From assembly GCA_027405735.1 (NCBI GenBank), contig JAPEHQ010000005.1, forward strand, positions 1,116,001-1,180,000: 64,000 nucleotides of DNA. The letters run 5' to 3'. Positions 56,210 through 64,000 of this stretch are shown piece after piece (the first letter of the stretch is position 1; each line of letters starts with the position of its first letter). The translations under genes were made by a program, and so were the position numbers. The notes under the pieces are model-generated. The model was not told the origin of the DNA. It saw only the letters and a list, made by a program, of their open reading frames with translations, and did no database searches. This DNA comes from Mucor racemosus. Lineage: Eukaryota > Mucoromycota > Mucoromycetes > Mucorales > Mucoraceae.

Positions 56210-58012
56210 TTAACGATAATAAGGATAATTGTGTTGTTCATTCATAGATGAAGCAGCATGAACTGCTACTAAAGGTGGAGGAGGTGGTAATAATAATGGA
56301 AATAAAGAAGATTTGTTCATATGTTGATCTAAATTATTCATAATGGCCCTTAAAGGAGGTAATCGAGTACCCCAACTTTGCGCTCCAGTGGCATTTTGAT
56401 GTAATTCTGTAATTGAGGAAGGTGGTGTTGGTAAATTATCTCTAGAGCTAGATCTTATATCAGAGCATGTATGATATTTTGCTAATGAAGAAACGTGTGG
56501 TAACTGTCTTGTCATTGAAGGTGGTGAATCTGTAAAATGGTCAGCGGTTGTAATCAGTTCAGGAGAAGAGCGGCTTGTGTTTGAATTCAATATTGGCCAT
56601 GAGCCACGCGGTAAGGATCGACTGTGTGCATCTCTTTCATTGTAACGATAACCCCAAGATATGGAACGAGGAGTTGAAGTATTTGATGTAACGTAGGGAA
56701 TAGTATTATAAATAGTACTTTCTGGACTAGGAAATGCTTGAGCATGATCTTCAGGATATTGATATTTAAATTTACTAGTCAATCTTTTATATTCTGTTTC
56801 TTCTGCAGTAATAGCATTAGTAGTAGCAGGTGGTGGTGTTGATAGACAAGAAGAAGGGTCTTTACTATAGTGTTGTTGTTGTTGTTGTCGCTGTTGGTGG
56901 TGATGATGAGGCGTTGTTGCTTGCCAACGACCAAAGAATACATCAGAAGACGAGGCAGATGGTTCAGCATAAAGTGGGGAAGATACAATCATTTTTGAAT
57001 GTTTGTTGTGATATTTTTTAGTTGGTTGAGAAATTGATTCATTAGTAACAGATGAAGCAGATGATGAATCATTTCCGTTTTCAAGTTTCCGCTTTCGTCT
57101 GGATAATTAACTAATTTTAGAAAAATTGTTCGTTTTGGGTGTGTAATTCACACAATTTACTTACGATTGAAGTCGATGTTCTTTGCGAATTCTCATTTTG
57201 ACACCTTGATCAGAAAATGTTCTTGATAGAAATGTTGCTTCAACAGGGCCAGGAAATTGTTTTGGAATAAACACAGTAAATGTATCTGATAAAATTGTTC
57301 TTCTATTTTGAACTTGTCCTTCAACAATTTCAAATAAAGAGAATTTCAGTTTAAATTTGCCTTCTTTTTTAACGGCAAGATCACCAAATACAAAGAAACC
57401 GCCATCTATTAATTGTTTAGTATTTCATTTATGAATAATAGTGTATTAACTTTACCAGAATTGTCAATGTCTCGGAGTCGATATAAAGAAGATACGGTCG
57501 AACCCGACATGTAATTCTGAACTGGTAATAATGGAGTTTCAGGATCATCTTCAGTAACTAAATTAGCAACAGTGAAATAGAATGGGCTTTGAAGGCATTT
57601 TCTATTGAAATTCTATGTTAGCAAACCGTCAATTGGATTTAGTCGAATGCTCATTACTTTAATTCTTCTTCTGAACAATTTTCCCAGTGAAGTTGCAAGA
57701 TGGGTGGGGGTTCAATGGGTCGTCGGTCTTGAACGAAACGGTAATAATTAGTTTGATGAATGATTAAAAAAATTTTTTTTTTTTTTTGGTTCAAGTACCT
57801 CTTTCATTGATCAAACTAACTTTGGCTCGTTCTGGTTGTTGTCTAATTTCGAGATCATAATTTCTATATTTTTCTATCGTAAGTAAATAAAAAAAAAAAA
57901 CATCTATGAAATCCAATAAAAAAAGTATTTACGTTTGTACTGGAAGAGTTGAAAGAGAGCTTTCTATAAAACGATAGGTACATCCGCCTGAATTACTGCT
58001 GGATAAAGTCAT
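56210..58012 (-). CDS. Velvet-domain transcriptional regulator
   Basis: Six exons: 57,933-58,012, 57,799-57,863, 57,658-57,727, 57,456-57,601, 57,165-57,405 and 56,210-57,098, giving 1491 nt and 496 residues in phase. The velvet fold begins near residue 27 with [15 protein letters not shown], then [45 protein letters not shown], RFxLFEI-type FSLFEIVEG and [20 protein letters not shown] (to about residue 193). [13 protein letters not shown] after it looks like a nuclear localisation signal. Velvet proteins are fungal DNA-binding regulators that form dimers and control sporulation and secondary metabolism. The long C-terminal region is Ser/Pro/His-rich and disordered, with a Gln/His run ([12 protein letters not shown]). 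It could be VosA-, VelB- or VelC-like; the class cannot be fixed here. The exon 4 acceptor was chosen because the upstream AG breaks the frame. Confidence 0.92.
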
Positions 58013-59234
58013 TATTATTAATTCATAAATAAGGAAAAATTATAAAAAAACAGAAAAGAAAGAAAAACAAGAAAGATATTTTGTCCTCGAATATCTTTTT
58101 TATACCAAAAAAAAAAAAAAAAAAGAGGGGTTTATTGAAGTACAACAATTAGCTTTTTTAGCGATTGGGAAACCTTGGTTGTTTAAACATCAGCAAATGC
58201 ATGAGATAGTTTCTATTTTAGGTGAAATTATCTATTAACGATTCGAAAAATAAAATTTTTATATCAAATAATTTTACTTGATCTAGTAATTTGCCAAGAC
58301 ATTTTATCCGGGTTTTTTTATTAGTTGTACATTTGCTAAATTGTGTAATGATTTATCAACAAAAAAAGTTACACATTTTTATCAGTAAATCAAATAAAAA
58401 CAACACATAAAGAAACAGAGCATTTAAACATATCTACATGTAAAATAAATCAAATCTATTGCATTATCATAGTAATTATTACATCTATTATTTTATTATC
58501 TCCATGGTTACCAAGAAATTAATCTCTAGGGTCTGGTGTCTAAAAAAAAAAAAAAAAACCCATATTTGGAATATAAAATGACCATTTAAAGAAGTTAATC
58601 AGAATCAATGATTTTATTTTTTCTGTAATGAATATTTGCTCTCCTCAAATCGCCAAGATCTTTTTTGTATATAATAATATTAAAATAGAAAACTTAATAT
58701 TAGAAACAAACCTCAAGTTCAACTTCCTTATTATGAATAAAAAAAGACGCAAATAACACTCATTGTATCACATAATGTACTAGAACAAAAAAAAAAAAAA
58801 AATATTTACTCAGCAGCGAAAAAAAAAGAAAATCATAAAAACCAAATGATTGATGGATTTTTCATGTCTCAGTTTTGCTACTTTCTTACCCGGCTAGTTC
58901 CTTGAATAAAATAACGTATAAATAGAATAGAAACAAAAAAAAAAATGAAAAAAGCCAAGCAAAAATACATTAAAACATCGCAAATCATCAACATCTTGTA
59001 TACAAAATAACAACCAATGGGTTTTTTCAAAAAAAATGAGTGGTTTTTTTAATACTTTTAGAGCCTGATGTAGACATAATTACTGAGTTTATGTCAGTTA
59101 ACCTAAACTAGGTTAATTTCTCTATTTATGGCAATTTATTAATTGATAAGTGAGAGTTTTGCACGCAATCCAAATATTTGAATAGTACATATGTGGTATT
59201 TTATTACAAAGTTTATTATACAAAAATATTTAAT
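58013..59234. other. Intergenic upstream of the velvet gene
   Basis: Contains several A or T homopolymer runs (for example 58,108-58,125, 58,541-58,557 and 58,785-58,801) and the presumed velvet promoter. No gene seen. Confidence 0.45.
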
Positions 59235-60605
59235 CTAGAGTACAGCGATATATTCTTCTTCAGTCTCTTCATTATCACTATGACTACTACAGCTCACACG
59301 TTCCCATTCTTTTTGTTTATATTCATCCAATTTATCCAACATAATCTCGGCTCTTTTCACTAATGCTTTACGTTCATTTCGGATATGTTCATCGCCATCA
59401 GATTCAATCATATCAAGCTTCAAAAGGATCTTTACAATTTGGTCTTCGTAACCCAAAAATTCCCGATTTTGAGCTGTGGAGGCAGAAATGATATCTGGTG
59501 ATGAAGATCGACCATCAGAGGAGAAATCTAATGTTACATGTAAGATATGATCTTCGTGTTGCTGACGAATTTCATCTAATTCTTGTTCAATACGACTTAA
59601 GGCTTCAAATTTAGCAATCTTGACAGGGTCCTCTTCTGGAAAATTAGAAAATGGTTCATCATTTGTTGTGTTTGTCAAGATGTCATTTACGAGATGATGG
59701 AGAGATTCAGTAGAATTGACTAACGGAGGCATCTCATCTTCTTGCATGGGAGAGTCTTTACTTTCATCTTCTTCATTTTCATCAATGTGTTGAATAGCTG
59801 AGGCTGCCAAATCTTGTTCATCTTCTTCCATGGCATCATCGTCATTATCAATGTCATCTAATTCTTGAGCTTTCTTTGAGATGTAATTTACAAAATCATC
59901 TAGTGAGATTGTTTGTTCTTCCATGGTATCCGTCTCCTGTTCTTGTTCTTGCTGTTGTTGGTTAATCTCAGATTCATCTCGCTCTTGTTCTTGTTCTTGT
60001 TCTTGTTCTTGTTCTTGTTCTTGTTCTTGATTGTCTTCAACATCTTGTTGACCAAAAATTAGTCGAACAAGGGACTCTAATTGCTTAGCAACCTCATGTT
60101 CTTGATCAGCTTCAGACTCAGAATCAGAGACATCTTGTTCAGCAGCAGCCGTAGCAGTAGATGCAACAGCAGCAGCCAAAGCATGACAAGGGTTAGCATA
60201 CTCAGCGGATTTAATAGCTTGTTGTTGTTGGAAAGCCAAGGCACGGAGATGGTTTTGTTGTTCAATTTGTTGTTGTTTTCTTTGTTCTAAAATAGCATTA
60301 TAGTAAGCCTCTTCTTGTTGACGACGATGACGGAGCAATGCCTCTTCTTGTTGTTGTCTTCTCTTTTTAGCAGTATAATAAGCTTCAATGGCAAGTTCTT
60401 CTTGTTCACGACGACGTTGCAATTCAGTCATCACTTTTAAATTATAAAGAGCCTTTTCAAGACGACGTTGTTCTTCTTGTTGCTTCTTGTAAAGCGCAGC
60501 TTGTTCACGCTGAGCTTGTTCCTGACGAAGTAACAATTGAAGTTGAACATAATCATCAACAGAGAGTTGAGGACGACGTTGGTGTTGTTGTTGGAAATAG
60601 AACAT
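59235..60605 (-). CDS. BAG-domain protein, Hsp70 co-chaperone candidate
   Basis: A single exon of 456 residues. The N-terminal half (about 1-130) is Gln/Glu/Arg-rich and coiled-coil-prone. It is followed by an Ala-rich patch, an acidic region containing a pure (EQ)n run (about residues 190-206), and an Asp/Glu-rich linker. The C-terminal part, about residues 340-440, has the BAG signature: IEQELDEIRQQ.., FLGYEDQIVKILLKLDMIES, then DGDEHIRNERKALVKRAE and LDKLDEYK. BAG domains bind the Hsp70 ATPase domain and speed nucleotide release. The charged (I/V)RNERKxLV helix is the part expected to contact Hsp70. The low-complexity N-terminus has no clear function. Confidence 0.8.
   Translation of the reverse strand: MFYFQQQHQRRPQLSVDDYVQLQLLLRQEQAQREQAALYKKQQEEQRRLEKALYNLKVMTELQRRREQEELAIEAYYTAKKRRQQQEEALLRHRRQQEEAYYNAILEQRKQQQIEQQNHLRALAFQQQQAIKSAEYANPCHALAAAVASTATAAAEQDVSDSESEADQEHEVAKQLESLVRLIFGQQDVEDNQEQEQEQEQEQEQEQERDESEINQQQQEQEQETDTMEEQTISLDDFVNYISKKAQELDDIDNDDDAMEEDEQDLAASAIQHIDENEEDESKDSPMQEDEMPPLVNSTESLHHLVNDILTNTTNDEPFSNFPEEDPVKIAKFEALSRIEQELDEIRQQHEDHILHVTLDFSSDGRSSSPDIISASTAQNREFLGYEDQIVKILLKLDMIESDGDEHIRNERKALVKRAEIMLDKLDEYKQKEWERVSCSSHSDNEETEEEYIAVL
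59988..60036 (-). repeat. Hexanucleotide microsatellite encoding Glu-Gln repeats
   Basis: About eight perfect TTCTTG units on the plus strand (CAAGAA on the coding strand) produce the EQEQEQ run of the BAG protein. Length change in steps of 6 bp would keep the frame. Confidence 0.9.
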
Positions 60606-62703
60606 TTTTTTATTTGTAATAAGATATAAAAGCTTTTATTGATTTATTATTATTGAGTTTTTTTTTTGACACATTCCAAAAATGTCAATGTATTTATACT
60701 ATGTTTTATGGAAGGTTCGCGCATTTGCTCGGTATTGTCATTACTAAAACTCCGGGCTTACGTTTGATTTTCTGGTGAGTTCCAGCATTTTGTACACATT
60801 TTGAGCCAATCATCTATCAAAGAAGCATTCTAGAATTTGCCTGAGGCTGCAAGAATGCATAATTGAAGCGCAGCATATTTGTAATGATGGAAGCGGGAGG
60901 AAAAAAATGAAATGCCGCTAATGCTGTGCCGCTAAAAAGAAAGCACATTTGGATTTGTAATGTGAAATATCTCGCCCATCCTTGTTGCAAATTCAAATAA
61001 AAAATTACCATTACGTTAATCAACCAATACGAATTTTTCTGTTTTAAGCGCAATATACATACAAATTTTATTAATGAGGAAAAACTCTTTAATTACGACT
61101 ACAGGATGATTTCCTGAAATTTTAATTTTGTTCCATTAAATCTATGTACCTTACATATATACTAGCTAAATAATTCCAAATTCATTCTTCATTGTATTGA
61201 TCTACGTTTGTTGAACGGCATATCTCGATTCTTTACATTTATTAACTGCGGTCAGACTCCTTTCCCAACGTTAGTCAGCCAGAACTCAGCATTTACTGCG
61301 AATTCGACCAAAAATGAATGAATAAGCGTTATAAATCAAAGTTGAATTTCATAAAGTTTAGCTTTGTTTAATACTATAAAGTCTCATACATTCATATAAA
61401 CATCTAAAGCTGCAAACCAAGTAATTTTTTTAGGCATTCGAGCAACAGATTATTGTTGTTTCACCAAAAGCGCTCAAATGAGCCGTTTAAATTTTTTATT
61501 TTTTTTGAGTTTTTGCAACAATCTTATTCGGTAGCAATTACATTAATCTTCCAAGATTTTAGTTTCTACCCAATTTTTACCTTATCATGCCCCGTCTAAA
61601 TCTTTTATCAAAGTGTTTAGTAAGGTTATAGTACCTAAATTACAGTATCTTTATGGTGAATTTGTTTATTTTGAGATTTTCTGTCATATTTTTTGACTTT
61701 TATCAAGAGAACCAAAATTCATTATTACGGTCAATCGTGAAATATTTTGTGAAAAAACTAAGAAAAAAAAATTACAGCAGGTTTAAAATTAAATTCTACA
61801 TATTTTTGCTTATTTAAGTTTTGAATGTTTATCATTTAATTTATGCCAGGAAAATCCTTTAAAGTTTATATTTTTTTCCGAAAATGTCAAATCTGGTCGA
61901 GAAATCTGGCCAGTGCGACGATTTTATAATTTCAACGCCGCCAGTCTGTTTTTATGCTTGTGTTAACATACATAATGCAAAAATCTCAACAAATTTACAC
62001 ATATCAATTCGATTTTTATTAAGAGGAAGGCCTAAGTACATTTTTGATGTCATTGAAGGCGCTTTAATGTTTTTAATGTACTGTTTTATGCTTTAATAAT
62101 GTAGAGAAACCTCATTTAATATCTGATGTCGTTGTGTGAAACTACTTTTTAATGCACCTCCTTCTTTATGTAAAATCATACTACAGTATCCATATACGAT
62201 TTTAAAATAGTATGCTATTAGTATAACAATTTGAATATTTATTACAGAAATTCCATTTATGTACCTTATTTATTACCCAAGAAATTCAAGAAAAACGTGC
62301 AGGAAATCAACAATTTCGAAACACGAAATGCCTGTAAATTGTAGGGATATTCAACTCCCACTCGCAGATCTTTAAGAATATCTTGGCATGAATATCTTGC
62401 TATTAACAATATCGGTTAAACAAGTGAACAACACAAAGATATATGAGAGATATCCTTGTTGAATGCAATCGTATAGTTCCAGATGCCAAGCGTAGCTCAG
62501 CCAAAATACATGCACATATAATGATGATCAGGATTTTAATATAAAGAATATTTGATACAAAAAGTAGATCGTTACAATGCAAGAGAAATTACAAGAGCTT
62601 TTTGAGTTTTTTGAGCTTTTTGAATCCGAAATTCTTAGCAAATACTATAAATACAGTCGATTTTCATGTAACAAAATCTAAAAAAGAACAAAATACCAAC
62701 ACA
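60606..62703. other. Intergenic, no supported gene
   Basis: 2.1 kb of AT-rich sequence. It holds the BAG gene promoter on the left and, near 62,577, an ATG with a short frame (MQEKLQELFEFFELFE..) that may be an upstream ORF or first exon of the next gene. A 70-residue frame at 61,884-62,096 resembles nothing I know and sits in repeat-like sequence. Confidence 0.4.
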
Positions 62704-63405
62704 ATGTACAGATATTTATCTCATTTTAATCAAGAGAAACCAGGTTACTTAATAATAACCGTAGCATTACTAAAAGCCGAAGTATTTTGGGTTTGCTCAG
62801 CTATATCTTGCTTATACCATTCTACTAAACCTATACCAACAAATCACCTCATATCTCACAATATCAACAACAGCGTTCCTGAAGATATTATTATCTCAGT
62901 AACTGATGAATCAGATATTAAAGAGGACACAATTCAACTTAGTGAAAAGGAACACCATACTGCACATAGAAGATTGAGCTTACCATCACTCGCTGTGGAT
63001 GATGATGGTATTCGTCGTAGACCCTCAGCCGAAGATGAAATGAATGGAACAACATGTCCTCCTGTGTGGTGGCAAAAAGCAAAAATCAAATTGTCTTCTG
63101 CCTCACATTCTAGAAATCATAGCTTTACAGATTCTAACAAAGAAAACCTTTTATATACCCCAAGTCTTCATACCACAGAAGAAAATACTGTTATTGACAA
63201 TAATCAAATATCGTTTTCGTATATACAACCCATTGATAGCGCACATAGTTCAACGCCATCGATATTCTCACAATCAAGTAATTCTTCTGAAAAGAAACAT
63301 CAACATCGTGCAAAGCAAATGATGACAAAAATCAAGACTCGTATCGTCAAAATCTCACATCATCGTAGAGGCACTTCATTAGACCTTGATAAGTTCAAGA
63401 TATAA
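62704..63405 (+). CDS. Unknown Ser/His-rich protein with N-terminal hydrophobic segment
   Basis: A single open frame of 233 residues from the ATG at 62,704. The frame is open further upstream to about 62,602 but with no ATG. Residues 13-38 are hydrophobic (GYLIITVALLKAEVFWVCSA) and could be a membrane anchor. The middle is acidic and then contains RRLSLPSL and RRRPSAEDE, both good basophilic kinase sites of the RRxS type. The C-terminus is strongly basic (MMTKIKTRIVKISHHRRGTS). No known domain is visible. A polyadenylation-like AATAAA follows the stop. It could be a fungus-specific regulatory or membrane-associated protein; function unknown. Confidence 0.6.
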   Translation: MYRYLSHFNQEKPGYLIITVALLKAEVFWVCSAISCLYHSTKPIPTNHLISHNINNSVPEDIIISVTDESDIKEDTIQLSEKEHHTAHRRLSLPSLAVDDDGIRRRPSAEDEMNGTTCPPVWWQKAKIKLSSASHSRNHSFTDSNKENLLYTPSLHTTEENTVIDNNQISFSYIQPIDSAHSSTPSIFSQSSNSSEKKHQHRAKQMMTKIKTRIVKISHHRRGTSLDLDKFKI

Positions 63406-63546
63406 TAAATTACAAAATATACCCCCCTCCCCTCCAAATCTTTGTAAATATAAACGGCAATTATAGAATAAATAATAAAAAACATGTATAAAAATATATA
63501 AATACATATTAATGGTATATTAAATAGTTTATTGTTTTGATGGTAT

Positions 63547-64000
63547 TTAATTCATTTTAAATTCTTTCAAGCTTTTACACAAGAAATCAATATGCAAAGA
63601 GTCTGATTCAATTTTTGGTGCGTAAAAAGCTTTTTGCGAAATGGTGCTAAATCCTGTTTGATTTTTACTGTACACGGCATACGTTTGTTTTGAACCTATT
63701 ATTAATTTGAGGTATATTTTGCTGAGGGGCCGGTATTGTTGAATATTTTGAAAACGAAATTGTTCAAAATTAGTAAATGGGAAATGTAAGGTAATCCAGC
63801 GTCTAGTAGAGCCATTTGCTTGACGTTTGCTTTGATAAGAGGAAAATCTACAATCTTTCATGACAATACTCTTTAATTTGGGCAGTATAAATGATAATTT
63901 TATAAATGTTTGACAGTTGAGATCACAGTTGTCAAAAGTTAATGATTCCATAAATATGTGTGGTGTAGTAAGTATTTGCATAGGGTAATAAGCCAGTGAA
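63547..64000 (-). CDS. LRR-like protein, 3' part (F-box type possible)
   Basis: The minus-strand frame is open from the window edge to a stop at 63,547-63,549, about 150 residues. The gene's 5' part is outside the window; the internal ATG at 63,981 is probably not the true start because the frame continues past it. The pattern ESLTFDNCDLN...LPKLKSIVMKDCRFSS is a pair of degenerate leucine-rich repeats, common in the large fungal F-box/LRR families. No F-box is visible because the N-terminus is missing. The tail is hydrophilic and ends SLKEFKMN. Confidence 0.5.
   Translation of the reverse strand, partial: SLAYYPMQILTTPHIFMESLTFDNCDLNCQTFIKLSFILPKLKSIVMKDCRFSSYQSKRQANGSTRRWITLHFPFTNFEQFRFQNIQQYRPLSKIYLKLIIGSKQTYAVYSKNQTGFSTISQKAFYAPKIESDSLHIDFLCKSLKEFKMN

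Noticed and set aside
61884..62096. 70-residue Cys-containing protein
   Set aside because: No homology, no splice or promoter support, and it lies in repeat-like AT-rich sequence.
62577..62703. First exon (MQEKLQELFEFFELFE..) of the 233-residue protein
   Set aside because: The available donor GT sites do not bring it into the frame of the main ORF, so the ATG at 62,704 was preferred; an upstream ORF remains possible.

Overview
The window looks like a very AT-rich fungal nuclear genome, most likely an early-diverging filamentous fungus of the Mucorales type. This is inferred from short introns (about 36-66 nt) with GTAAGT/GTATGT donors, a velvet-domain regulator, fungal-type housekeeping proteins (UBC9, GCV1, a mitochondrial pyruvate carrier, LMBR1-like and TMEM97-like membrane proteins) and a dense load of degenerate transposable elements. 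No species is claimed.

Layout. Positions 1-213 hold the 3' end of a Nudix (diphosphoinositol polyphosphate phosphohydrolase-like) gene. Positions about 214-22,250 are a gene desert of nested repeats: a truncated LTR retrotransposon with a gag remnant and a primer-binding site, a tRNA-Ile gene, MITE-like ends, solo LTRs and a hAT-type MITE. It also holds three copies of a repeat carrying a piece of a cytoplasmic dynein intermediate-chain gene, and a broken small-secreted-protein gene. Positions 22,300-28,158 are a compact gene island: GCV1, a TBC Rab-GAP and a histidine phosphatase on the minus strand, then a TMEM97/EXPERA protein on the plus strand. Positions about 28,200-41,050 are a second repeat block. 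It contains a tandem LTR-body-LTR-body-LTR arrangement with two more dynein-fragment repeats, an intact-looking Tc1 transposon nested in one of them, and a poly(A)-tailed insertion. Positions 41,295-45,864 hold an MDR-family oxidoreductase divergent from an 11-exon LMBRD2-like gene. Positions about 45,900-52,700 hold a small Cys-rich tail-anchored protein gene, a tRNA-Met gene and more repeats. From 52,753 to the end genes are dense again: UBC9, MPC2-like, an unknown 98-residue protein, a velvet protein, a BAG-domain protein, an unknown 233-residue protein and the 3' part of an LRR-like gene leaving the right edge.

The host genes do not form a pathway; they are ordinary housekeeping or regulatory genes. 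The most unusual feature is the five-copy family carrying a fragment of the dynein intermediate chain (WD40 region). Each copy has its own private insertions (hAT MITE, solo LTRs, Tc1, an unidentified 0.7-kb insert). The paralogous copies therefore act as empty-site controls that date and delimit the inserted elements. I found no CRISPR array, operon or viral genome. Exon coordinates were worked out by hand from splice signals and reading phase; the gene models given close on a stop in phase.
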